Source of the DNA: Pseudomonadota bacterium
GTDB taxonomy: Bacteria > Pseudomonadota > Gammaproteobacteria > Xanthomonadales > Xanthomonadaceae
Direction: 5' to 3'
Length of the DNA: 59,679 nt
Assembly: GCA_018240435.1 (NCBI GenBank)
Contig: JAFEFT010000024.1
Location: forward strand, 1 to 59,679
The notes beneath the pieces are model-generated. The model had not been told where the DNA came from. It made no database searches and saw only the letters and a list, made by a program, of their open reading frames with translations. The position numbers and the translations under genes were made by a program. Shown here one piece after another: positions 43,153 to 51,098 of this stretch. Each line of letters starts with the position of its first letter. The first letter of the stretch is position 1.

Positions 43153-45354
43153 ATGGATGTTTCGCATTTGCTCGATGGTCTCAACCCGGCGCAGCGACAG
43201 GCCGTCAGCGCGCCTCCCGGCCACCATCTGATCCTCGCCGGCGCCGGCTCGGGCAAGACCCGCGTGCTGGTGCACCGCATCGTCTGGTTGCACGAGGTGT
43301 TCGCCACGCCGGCGCACGGCATCCTCGCGGTGACCTTCACCAACAAGGCCGCCGGCGAGATGCGCCAGCGCGCCAATGCGCTGTTGCCGTCGGGCACGCG
43401 CGGGATGTGGATCGGCACCTTCCACGGCCTCGCCCATCGCCTGCTGCGTCTGCACTGGCAGGAGGCGAAGCTGCCCGAGGCCTTCCAGGTGCTCGATGGC
43501 GACGACCAGTTGCGGCTGGTCAAGCGCATCGCCGGCGAGCTCGAACTCGACGAAGGCCGCTTCAGCCCGCGCCAGCTGGTCGGCTGGATCAACGCGCAAA
43601 AAGACGAAGGCCGGCGGCCGCGCCACATCCAGCCGGCGCACGGCGATCCCTACGCGCAGACGCTGTTGCGCGTCTACGAGGCTTATCAGGCGCGTTGCGA
43701 CATCGCCGGGCTGGTCGATTTCGCCGAGATCCTGCTGCGCGCGCACGAGCTTTGGTTGCAGCATCCGGCGCTGCTGGCGCATTACCGGCAGCGCTTTTCG
43801 CAGTTGCTGGTCGACGAATTCCAGGACACCAACGCCATCCAGTACGCCTTCGTGCGCTTGCTCGCCGGCGATACCGGGCAGGTGTTCGTGGTCGGCGACG
43901 ACGACCAGTCGATCTACGGCTGGCGTGGTGCCAAGGTCGAGAACATGCAGCGCTTCCTGCGCGATTTTCCCGGCGCGCAGACGATCCGGCTGGAGCAGAA
44001 CTACCGCTCCACCGCGACCATCCTCGATGCCGCCAATGCCGTCATCGGCCACAACGAGGATCGCCTCGGCAAGCAGTTGTGGACCTCCAGCGACGCCGGC
44101 GAGCCCATTGATCTGTATACCGCATGGAACGAGGTCGACGAGGCGCGTTTCGTCACCGAGCGCATCGTGCGCTGGCATCGCGATTGCGGACGCTGGTCGG
44201 ACGTGGCGATCCTGTATCGCTCGAACGCGCAATCGCGCGCCTTCGAAGAACAACTCGCCGCCGAGAACATCGCCTACCGCGTCTACGGCGGCATGCGCTT
44301 TTTCGAGCGCGCCGAAATCAAGGACACCCTGGCCTACCTGCGCCTGATCGCCAATCGTCACGACGATGCCGCCTTCGAGCGCGCCGTCAATACGCCGACG
44401 CGCGGCATCGGTGGGCGCACGCTCGATGAGCTGCGGCAGATCGCGCGCACGCGCAGCGTGTCGCTGTGGGACGCCACCTTGCTGGCGATGACCGGCACCG
44501 CACTCGCCGGCCGCGCCCGCAATGCGTTGCGCGCCTTCGTCGAGTTGCTCGACACCCTCGCCGGCAACGTGCAAGGCATGGTCCTGCACGAACAGGTCGA
44601 TGCCGTGCTGGTGCGCAGCGGCTTGCGCGAACACCATGCAGCGGAATCGCGCGGCGCCGTCGATTCGCGGCTGGACAACCTCGACGAACTGGTGTCGGTC
44701 GCCTCGCGCTTCGTCGTCCCCGAGGGCGACGAAGGACAGGCGCCATTGCCCGCGCTGGTCGCCTTCCTCGCCTACGCCTCGCTGGAAGCCGGCGAAGGCC
44801 AGGCCCAGGACGACGACGACGCGGTGCAGATGATGACCCTGCACAGCGCCAAGGGTCTGGAGTTTCCGCTGGTGTTTCTGGTCGGGCTGGAAGAAGGCCT
44901 GTTCCCGTCCAGCCGCTCGCTGGAGGACGGCAATCGCCTCGCCGAAGAACGCCGCCTGGCGTACGTCGGCATCACTCGCGCCCGCCAGCAACTGGTCGTC
45001 AGCCACGCCGAGGCACGCCGCCTGCACGGGCAGGATCATTACGGCCAGCCGTCGCGCTTCCTGCGCGAAATCCCGGCGGCGCTGCTGCGCGAGGTGCGGC
45101 CGAAAATCCAGGTCAGTCGCCCGGCATGGAACGGCAATCGCAGCTACGAGGCACGTCCATCGGCACCGTCGGCGGCGCTCGTCCCGGCGCTCGCCGGCAT
45201 CCGTCTTGGCCAGCGCGTGCGCCATCCCAGCTTCGGCGTCGGGGTGGTGATGGATAGCGAAGGCGCGGGCGCGCACGCACGCGTGCAGGTCAACTTCGAA
45301 CAGGCCGGGATGAAGTGGCTGGTGACGGCGTACGCGAATTTGCAGGCGGTATGA
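43153..45354 (+). CDS. uvrD: DNA helicase II UvrD
   Basis: This 733-residue superfamily I helicase serves nucleotide excision and mismatch repair. Walker A is AGAGSGKTR, and the N-terminal LLDGLNPAQRQAVSAP is typical of UvrD. Further motifs are LLVDEFQDTNAIQ, GDDDQSIYGWRGA, EQNYRST, MTLHSAKGLEFP and AYVGITRARQQL. The C-terminal segment (FGVGVVMDSEGAG) matches the UvrD tail. E. coli UvrD has about 720 residues. It is divergent from a histidine kinase and convergent with a PUA-like gene. Confidence 0.95.
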   Translation: MDVSHLLDGLNPAQRQAVSAPPGHHLILAGAGSGKTRVLVHRIVWLHEVFATPAHGILAVTFTNKAAGEMRQRANALLPSGTRGMWIGTFHGLAHRLLRLHWQEAKLPEAFQVLDGDDQLRLVKRIAGELELDEGRFSPRQLVGWINAQKDEGRRPRHIQPAHGDPYAQTLLRVYEAYQARCDIAGLVDFAEILLRAHELWLQHPALLAHYRQRFSQLLVDEFQDTNAIQYAFVRLLAGDTGQVFVVGDDDQSIYGWRGAKVENMQRFLRDFPGAQTIRLEQNYRSTATILDAANAVIGHNEDRLGKQLWTSSDAGEPIDLYTAWNEVDEARFVTERIVRWHRDCGRWSDVAILYRSNAQSRAFEEQLAAENIAYRVYGGMRFFERAEIKDTLAYLRLIANRHDDAAFERAVNTPTRGIGGRTLDELRQIARTRSVSLWDATLLAMTGTALAGRARNALRAFVELLDTLAGNVQGMVLHEQVDAVLVRSGLREHHAAESRGAVDSRLDNLDELVSVASRFVVPEGDEGQAPLPALVAFLAYASLEAGEGQAQDDDDAVQMMTLHSAKGLEFPLVFLVGLEEGLFPSSRSLEDGNRLAEERRLAYVGITRARQQLVVSHAEARRLHGQDHYGQPSRFLREIPAALLREVRPKIQVSRPAWNGNRSYEARPSAPSAALVPALAGIRLGQRVRHPSFGVGVVMDSEGAGAHARVQVNFEQAGMKWLVTAYANLQAV

Positions 45355-45379
45355 CGGCGCGTCGAGCCCAACCCGCGCC

Positions 45380-45688
45380 TCAACGGCGGTCGTACCAAAG
45401 CACGTCCAGCCCCTGCTCGCGCAGCAGCGGCTGCTGAGCTTCGTCGGCAGGCGCGGCCGGCGCACGCGCGGCGGTGGCGGCGATCGCGCTGATCGCGCGG
45501 GCAACGACGAGCTGGCCGCCGTCGCCACCACGCATCGTCACCCACACCGCATCGCCGGCGGCGAACGGCGTCGAGCAACCGAGCAGATCGCGTCGCAGCG
45601 GCAGGCGACGCTGGAAGCGCAGTGCGCGACCGGCTTCGACGGTGATGACGAGGGTGCCGCGAATCGGCGGCTGGGCTTCTGGGTTCAT
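45380..45688 (-). CDS. Small PUA-like protein of unknown function, coupled to coaX
   Basis: This 102-residue protein has the pattern GTLVITVEAGRALRFQRRLPLRRDLL...FAAGDAVWVTMRGGDGGQLVVARAI. This resembles the PUA domain fused to glutamate 5-kinase, so RNA or protein binding is possible. An Ala-rich segment and an LLREQGLDVLWYDRR end follow. The ATG at 45688 overlaps the coaX stop by 4 bp (ATGA), so it is translated with coaX and birA. Function unknown. Confidence 0.7.
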   Translation of the reverse strand: MNPEAQPPIRGTLVITVEAGRALRFQRRLPLRRDLLGCSTPFAAGDAVWVTMRGGDGGQLVVARAISAIAATAARAPAAPADEAQQPLLREQGLDVLWYDRR

Positions 45689-46458
45689 GGCGCGTCCGGT
45701 GCAAGCGCAGCAGCGTAGCGCGCCAGCCCTTCGAGGACGAGATCGGGCGCGCGCGTGGCCTGCACGCGCCAGCCGGCGAGCAACGCATCGCCGCCGCCGC
45801 CGGCGATCAGCAACGGCGGCGCGACACCGAGCCGCTTGCGCGCGGCGTGGCGGCTGCGCTCGATCAAGGCGCGCGCGGCCAGCAAGGTGCCGCTGGCCAA
45901 CGCGTCGTCGGTGTCACTCGCGAAATCGACGATGCGGCCACCGCCGGACGGCAGATGCGCGGCGCGCTGGGTCAGCGCCTGCCGCATCAACGTCGGCGAC
46001 GGTGCGATCAAGCCGCCGAGGTGATGGCCATCGGCCGCGAGCAGGTCGATCGTCAACGCGGTGCCGACGCCAATCACCAGCCACGGCTGCGGCGCGCGCG
46101 CATGCGCCGCAAGCAGTGCGAGAAAGCGATCCACGCCCAGCCGCTGCGGCTGCGCATAGGCGATGCGCACGCCGGTCAGTTCCGCGCGGGTGGTCGCGCG
46201 CCGCGCGATCGCGCCGCGTCGTGCCAGCGCCGCCAGCAAGGCCTCGGTGACCGCTGGCGACGCGACCGACGCCAGCCACGCGCAGTCGCCGGCATCCACT
46301 TCGGCGCAGACCGTCGCCAGCGTCGCCTCGTCGAGTGTTCCGTCATGCGCCAGCGCCTGCGCACCTCTTGTGGACATGGCCTCGGCACGCCGCCACTTCA
46401 GGCGCGAATTGCCCAGGTCGAACAACCAGACGCGCGCAGGATCGCTGTGCCGATTCAT
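45685..46458 (-). CDS. coaX: Type III pantothenate kinase
   Basis: This 257-residue ASKHA-fold kinase performs the first step of coenzyme A synthesis. The phosphate-1 motif is WLFDLGNSRLKW (Asp14). GVDRFLALLAAH and the GVGTALTIDLL segment hold the catalytic and pantothenate-binding residues, and LIAPSPTLMRQAL follows. It uses pantothenate and ATP, probably with a monovalent cation. It overlaps birA and the PUA-like gene by 4 bp on each side, giving a tightly coupled three-gene unit. Confidence 0.93.
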   Translation of the reverse strand: MNRHSDPARVWLFDLGNSRLKWRRAEAMSTRGAQALAHDGTLDEATLATVCAEVDAGDCAWLASVASPAVTEALLAALARRGAIARRATTRAELTGVRIAYAQPQRLGVDRFLALLAAHARAPQPWLVIGVGTALTIDLLAADGHHLGGLIAPSPTLMRQALTQRAAHLPSGGGRIVDFASDTDDALASGTLLAARALIERSRHAARKRLGVAPPLLIAGGGGDALLAGWRVQATRAPDLVLEGLARYAAALAPDAP

Positions 46459-47417
46459 CGTGCGCGCAGGCTCACTTCGGCGCTGTGATAGCGGCGTTCA
46501 TCGTCGCCGTGACGCACCCGCAGGGCGCCGCTGGCGTCGATGCCCAGCGCGATGCCGGCCTCGCGACGATCGCCGGCGAGCACCTCGACGGGCTTGCCCG
46601 CACAGGCGTCGAGCGCCTGCCAGCGCGGCAGGAAGGGCGTCAGCCCGCCTGCGGCAAACTCGCGCAGCGCCGCCAGTTGCGCGCCGAGCACGGCGCCGGC
46701 GATGGCGTTGCGCGACGGCGGCGATGGCGCGAGCGCGGCCAGATCGATCCACGGCTGGTCGATGCCGGCGGCGGCGACCGCCGGCATGCGCACGTTGATG
46801 CCGATGCCGATCACCACTCGCACCACACCGCCTTCCTCGCCGCCGAATTCGATCAGGATGCCGCCGAGTTTGCGGCCCTGCGCGAGCAGATCGTTGGGCC
46901 ACTTCAAACCGATCTGGGCAAAACCCAGCCCGCGCAGCGCCTCGGCCGCCGCCACCCCGACGGCGATGCTCAGCCCCGCCAGCGCCGCGATGCCGCCCTC
47001 GAAGCGGCGTTGCAGCGACAGGTACAGGTGCGCCGCCAGTGGCGACTCCCAGCGCCGTCCACGGCGACCGCGCCCGGCGCTCTGGCGTTCGGCCAGCAAG
47101 GCCTGCACGCCGGCGCTGGCACCGCGGCGCAACAATTCGGCATTGGTCGAATCGATTTCCCAGACCACCTCGCACGCGGCCAGATCGTCGCGCACGACGG
47201 CCGGCACGGCGGCGGCGATCGCGGTGGCGTCGAGCAGATCCGGCGGGGTCGGCAGCAGGTAGCCGCGCCCGGGGTCGGCGAGGATCGCCACGCCCTGCTC
47301 GCGCAGGCGTTCGATCCGCTTCCACACCGCCGCCCGGGTCAGGCCGGCCGCCTGCGCCAGTGCGTTGCCGCTGCACGGCCCCGGTGCCAGTCGCAGCAGC
47401 AGGTCGCGATCGTTCAT
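46455..47417 (-). CDS. birA: Biotin-[acetyl-CoA-carboxylase] ligase / biotin repressor BirA
   Basis: This 320-residue bifunctional protein has an N-terminal winged helix (NALAQAAGLTRAAVWKRIERL). The ligase core has the biotin motif GRGRRGRRWESP, LKWPNDLL, KLGGILIEF and IGIGINV. A C-terminal SH3-like domain follows. It biotinylates AccB and can repress biotin genes. The ATG at 47417 starts the HTH; the longer open frame upstream is not supported. It leads the birA-coaX-PUA unit. Confidence 0.94.
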   Translation of the reverse strand: MNDRDLLLRLAPGPCSGNALAQAAGLTRAAVWKRIERLREQGVAILADPGRGYLLPTPPDLLDATAIAAAVPAVVRDDLAACEVVWEIDSTNAELLRRGASAGVQALLAERQSAGRGRRGRRWESPLAAHLYLSLQRRFEGGIAALAGLSIAVGVAAAEALRGLGFAQIGLKWPNDLLAQGRKLGGILIEFGGEEGGVVRVVIGIGINVRMPAVAAAGIDQPWIDLAALAPSPPSRNAIAGAVLGAQLAALREFAAGGLTPFLPRWQALDACAGKPVEVLAGDRREAGIALGIDASGALRVRHGDDERRYHSAEVSLRAR

Positions 47418-47500
47418 CGTCGTGCGCAAGGCGGTGCGGGCATGATCGGAGAGTAGCAGGACGCCCGCGCGCCGGCGCGGCAGGCAAGGCGCGATTGCGC

Positions 47501-47506
47501 TATGAT
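47501..47506 (+). promoter_or_regulatory. Candidate -10 element for the small exported protein gene
   Basis: TATGAT lies about 105 bp upstream of the ATG at 47613. A short inverted repeat (CCGGGG/CCCCGG, about 47513-47532) follows in the leader. The -35 region is weak. Confidence 0.3.
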
Positions 47507-47612
47507 GACCGACCGGGGAACGCAACCCCCGGAGCCGTCCGTCACGCCCGCTGCGAGCTGCGCAGGCACCCGCCGGGCCACGCCAACGGCCGCCATTCGA
47601 CAGGAGGACACC

Positions 47613-47909
47613 ATGCGTCATCTCGTCATGCTGTGGGTTCTGGCGCTGCCGTCCGTGCTTTTTTGCAGCAACGCGTTCGCGGCGACTCCGGCCATCACCG
47701 GCAAGCCGGTCTGCGCCCACTACGACGAAACCGCGGCTGCCTCCCGTCGCAACGATACCCCGTCGGCAGCGACTGCGGCCACCTCCACCAAGGTCGATGC
47801 CGGCGCTGCGACGGCGCCGTCGCTGCTGCGCTCCGGTGGCGGTTCGTCGGATCTGCGGCCGCACGATGCGCCGCGCTGGCAGGCCTTCCTGCCCGGCATG
47901 TTCCGCTGA
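47613..47909 (+). CDS. Small exported protein of unknown function
   Basis: This 98-residue protein has a signal peptide ending at NAFAA. The mature part is short, Ala/Ser/Thr-rich and probably disordered, ending in a compact HDAPRWQAFLPGMFR. The ribosome site AGGAGG is near-perfect and placed 6 bp before the ATG, which supports a real gene despite the low complexity. It is convergent with phoQ. A REP-like repeat lies after its stop. Confidence 0.75.
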   Translation: MRHLVMLWVLALPSVLFCSNAFAATPAITGKPVCAHYDETAAASRRNDTPSAATAATSTKVDAGAATAPSLLRSGGGSSDLRPHDAPRWQAFLPGMFR

Positions 47910-47920
47910 GAGGCCGGTTC

Positions 47921-47990
47921 TTTCCAGCCGCGAAGGCCGGCCGCGGAAGCTCGGCACTGGCTCGATCACGCCACCATTGATCCGGCAAGG
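47921..47990. repeat. Dispersed REP-like palindromic repeat, copy C (diverged)
   Basis: The core GGCCGGCCGCGGAAGCTCGGCAC matches copies at 53107-53165 and 55136-55199, followed by the same GCGATCA/CGCCACC-like tail. It fills the gap between convergent genes (small exported protein and phoQ). Confidence 0.5.
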
Positions 47991-48028
47991 CGGCGCCCGG
48001 CGATCGCCGATCGCGGCGGCGGCCGGCC

Positions 48029-49426
48029 TCACAATCCCGGCGGGAAGTGCACGGAAAAGCGCGCCCCGCCCAGCTCTTCCGAGGCATCCACCACCAGTTC
48101 GCCGTGATAGGCGCGCACGATGTTCTGCACGATCGACAGGCCGATGCCGTGGCCTTGCACGCGCTCGTCGCCGCGCACGCCGCGTTGCAGCAGGTGCTCG
48201 ACGCGGTCGGCGGGGATGCCCGGGCCGTTGTCCTCGACGATCAGCCACAGCCCGGGGCGACGGTCAGCGCGGGCCGCTTCGTTGCGCGTGGTCAGCAACA
48301 CCCGCGTGCGCGCCCACTTGAAGGCGTTTTCCAGCAGGTTGCCGAGCAGTTCCATCAAATCGCCGGCATCGCCGTGGAAGCGCGCGGCCGGGTCCAGATC
48401 GAACTCGCACAGCACGCCCTTGGCGGCATAGACCTTTTCCAGGCTGGTGACGATGCCCTCGGCGCGGGAATGGATTTCCAGCGGTGCGGCGAACAGGCGA
48501 TGGCCGGTGCTGGCCCCGCGCGAGAGCTGGTAGGAGACGATCTCGTTCATCCGCTGCACCTGGGCGCGCACCTCCTCGCGCAGGGCGCGAGCGCCGCGGT
48601 CGTCGTCGAGCGCGGTGCGCAGCACCGCCAGCGGCGTCTTCAGGCTGTGCGCCAGATCCGAGAGCGTGTTGCGGTAGCGCTCCAGGTGCTCGCGTTCGCT
48701 GACCACGAAGGCGTTGATGCTCTCGGCCAATGGCGCCAGTTCGCGCGGGTGCGCCCCGGTCAGGCGCTCGGCGCCGCCGCGCTGCACGCGCTGCAACTCG
48801 CGCTGTATCCGCCGCAGCGGTTGCAGGCTCCAGCGCACGGCGACGATCTGCATGATCAGCAACAGCACGCCGGCGGCGCCCAGATATCGCCACAGCGCAC
48901 GGCGGAACACGCCCACCTGGCGGTCGAGGACATCGGTGCTTTCCAGCACGTTGAAGACGAATGGCACCTCGCGCCGGTTCTTGCCGCTGCCGTCCTCCCA
49001 CACCACGCTCATCGCGAAACGGTAGACGTGCTCGTTGGGCTCGCCGCGATCGACGAGGGTCAGCGGCCCGTCCATGCGCGTCTGCCCGACCGCCAGATCG
49101 CTCACCAGCGGCAGCCGGCGGCCGAGCGTGGAGGACGACGACCAACTGACCTTCGGCCCCACCGCGGCGGCATACAGCCCACTGTCGGGCTGCGAGAAGC
49201 GCGGATCGGGCGGCACGTAGGGCGGCTGGAATTCCAGCTTGCGGCTGATCTCGCCACCAGCGTAGTAGGCGCTGGCGTAGCCCTTGAGGCGCTCGCGCAG
49301 GTTGTCGGTGGCAGTCTGGATGAAGGCCTGGTCGAGGGCGTACCCGGTCAGCCCGAGAAAGGCCACCAGGCCGATGGTGGCGGCGAGCAGTTGGCGGATT
49401 TCCAGCGAGGGCGAACGCTCGGCCAT
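48029..49426 (-). CDS. phoQ: Sensor histidine kinase PhoQ
   Basis: This 465-residue inner-membrane kinase has two membrane helices (about 14-35 and 182-202) that flank a periplasmic sensor domain. HAMP follows. The H-box LSDLAHSLKTPLAVL has phosphoacceptor His260. The HATPase domain has NLLENAFKWA, EDNGPGIP and GHGIGLSIVQNIV. The SLKTPL form of the H-box is typical of PhoQ. phoP lies 143 bp upstream on the same strand. Xanthomonad PhoPQ senses cations and envelope conditions. Confidence 0.9.
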   Translation of the reverse strand: MAERSPSLEIRQLLAATIGLVAFLGLTGYALDQAFIQTATDNLRERLKGYASAYYAGGEISRKLEFQPPYVPPDPRFSQPDSGLYAAAVGPKVSWSSSSTLGRRLPLVSDLAVGQTRMDGPLTLVDRGEPNEHVYRFAMSVVWEDGSGKNRREVPFVFNVLESTDVLDRQVGVFRRALWRYLGAAGVLLLIMQIVAVRWSLQPLRRIQRELQRVQRGGAERLTGAHPRELAPLAESINAFVVSEREHLERYRNTLSDLAHSLKTPLAVLRTALDDDRGARALREEVRAQVQRMNEIVSYQLSRGASTGHRLFAAPLEIHSRAEGIVTSLEKVYAAKGVLCEFDLDPAARFHGDAGDLMELLGNLLENAFKWARTRVLLTTRNEAARADRRPGLWLIVEDNGPGIPADRVEHLLQRGVRGDERVQGHGIGLSIVQNIVRAYHGELVVDASEELGGARFSVHFPPGL

Positions 49427-49569
49427 GACCTCAACCCGGGCCTGCGAGCGGGATCGGGCCGGCGATGGTGGCGTTGGCGGGCATGGGCAGAGTCGGGCGA
49501 TCGCGGCGGGCGTCGCCGGCTACCTTCGCACGATCACCGCCACCGACGCCAACGCACCGGCGTGGTGCC

Positions 49570-50250
49570 TCATTCGCTGCGCGCGATCGCGAACCGGTAG
49601 CCGCGGCCACGCACGGTCTCGATCGGCTTGATCGCACCGTCCGGGTCGAGCTTCTTGCGCAGGCGGCCGATGAACACCTCCAGCACGTTCGAGTCGCGGT
49701 CGAAATCCTGCTGATAGATGTGCTCGGTGAGATCGGCCTTGGACACCAGCTCGCCGGCGTGCAGCATCAGGTATTCGAGCACCTTGTACTCGTAACTGGT
49801 CAGATCGACGCCGTGGCCGTCGACCTTGACCGTCTGCGCGGCCAGATCGAGCACGATCGGGCCGCAGTCGAGGGTCGGCTTGCTCCAGCCGGCGGCACGC
49901 CGCATCAGGGCGTTGATGCGCGCCAGCAGTTCCTCGACATGGAAGGGTTTGACGAGGTAATCGTCGGCGCCGGCCTTGAGGCCTTCGACCTTGTCCTGCC
50001 AGCTGGCGCGCGCGGTCAGGATCAGGATCGGAAACTTCTTCTGTTGCTCGCGCAGATCGCGCACCAGATCCATGCCCGACAGCTTGGGCAGGCCCAGATC
50101 GATGATCGCCATGTCGAACGGCACCTCGCGGCCCATGTAGCGGCCTTCTTCACCGTCGCTGGCGGCGTCCACCGCGAACCCTTCGCGCTTCAGGCGGGCG
50201 GCCAGGGTTTCGCGCAACGGGGCTTCGTCCTCGACCAACAAGATGCGCAT
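49570..50250 (-). CDS. phoP: Response regulator PhoP (OmpR family)
   Basis: This 226-residue regulator has a receiver domain with phosphoacceptor Asp51 (MAIIDLGLPKLSG), acidic VEDE at 6-9 and the Lys in YLVKPFH. A C-terminal winged helix (LTSYEYKVLEYLM...VFIGRLRKKL) binds DNA. Near-identity of style to xanthomonad and enterobacterial PhoP, plus the downstream phoQ, supports the name. It follows a PepSY-like protein gene by 42 bp, so the three genes likely form one operon. Confidence 0.93.
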   Translation of the reverse strand: MRILLVEDEAPLRETLAARLKREGFAVDAASDGEEGRYMGREVPFDMAIIDLGLPKLSGMDLVRDLREQQKKFPILILTARASWQDKVEGLKAGADDYLVKPFHVEELLARINALMRRAAGWSKPTLDCGPIVLDLAAQTVKVDGHGVDLTSYEYKVLEYLMLHAGELVSKADLTEHIYQQDFDRDSNVLEVFIGRLRKKLDPDGAIKPIETVRGRGYRFAIARSE

Positions 50251-50292
50251 CGGTGCTCCTTGCGTGATGTGTGCGGAGGCAGGTTTGCCGGG

Positions 50293-50907
50293 TCAGCCGC
50301 CGCGGCGACGGCCCGGCGGCGGCTGATACTGCGGTTGTGGCGGGCGTTGGTAGGCCGCTGCCGGCGGTCGCGACGGCGGCCGCTGGTCGTTCGGTTCGGC
50401 GTCCCGTGGCGGCCGCTGGTAACGCGGCGGCAGCGGCGCCGGCGTGGTCGCGTCGCGGCCGGGATAGGCCGGCGCGCGATCGGTCGGCGGCCCCTGATAC
50501 GGCGCCGGATATTGTGCCTGCGGCGCCCGCGGGTAAGTCGGCGGCGGCGCGTTGCGGGTGGACGGGTCGTCCTCGTAGACGCGAATCCGGCCCTGCGGCG
50601 TGAGCACCTTGACGCGGTACACCTCGCGCCCGTCGCGCTCGTACGGCTGCGCGCGCAACACCTGACCGCCGGTCTGGCGCTGGATGCGGCGCACCGAAGC
50701 CGGCAGGCCGTCATCGCCAGGCCCGGCCGGATCGTTGCCCGGACCATTGCGCGGATCCATCGCCGGCTGGTAGTAGGCACCGCCGTCGGCCGGCGGCATG
50801 TTGCCGCGTCCGCCATCGCCGTGCCGCCCCGCCCACGCGCCCTGCGCGCCGAACGCGCATAGCGCGACGGCGAACAGGGCAAGGCGATGGCGAAGGTTGC
50901 GCGGCAT
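50293..50907 (-). CDS. Exported PepSY-like protein with Pro-rich tail, upstream of phoP
   Basis: This 204-residue protein has a signal peptide ending near AWA. A PepSY-like stretch follows (SVRRIQRQTGGQVLRAQPYERDGREVYRVKVLTPQGRIRVYEDD, about 68-115). The rest is Pro/Tyr/Gln-rich repeats (YQRPP-, YQGPP-like) that are probably unfolded. Genes like this precede phoPQ in other xanthomonads. A modulator of PhoQ or of envelope proteases is a guess from position. The ATG at 50907 starts the signal peptide. Confidence 0.82.
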   Translation of the reverse strand: MPRNLRHRLALFAVALCAFGAQGAWAGRHGDGGRGNMPPADGGAYYQPAMDPRNGPGNDPAGPGDDGLPASVRRIQRQTGGQVLRAQPYERDGREVYRVKVLTPQGRIRVYEDDPSTRNAPPPTYPRAPQAQYPAPYQGPPTDRAPAYPGRDATTPAPLPPRYQRPPRDAEPNDQRPPSRPPAAAYQRPPQPQYQPPPGRRRGG

Positions 50908-51022
50908 GGGGCTAGTAGGCCATCGGGGTGATGATCCCGTGATGAATGGCGGCGCCGGCGCCGGTTTTCGTTCAGCTTGCAGCGCGGGTCGCCATCATCG
51001 GCAACGGGCGATGAATTGCCCC

Positions 51023-51039
51023 TTAACCCAATCGTAACG
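51023..51039 (-). promoter_or_regulatory. Candidate PhoP box upstream of the PepSY-phoP-phoQ operon
   Basis: On the minus strand CGTTAC-N5-GGTTAA forms a direct hexamer repeat with an 11-bp period. The known PhoP box is (G/T)GTTTA-N5-(G/T)GTTTA. It lies about 115 bp before the first ATG of the operon, in an AT-richer patch. It would mean autoregulation. The match is partial. Confidence 0.4.
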
Positions 51040-51098
51040 GAATTCGCGTCGCCGTGCGGCCGCCCGGAGCCTGTGCAGGCTGATGGACGCACCGCTTC

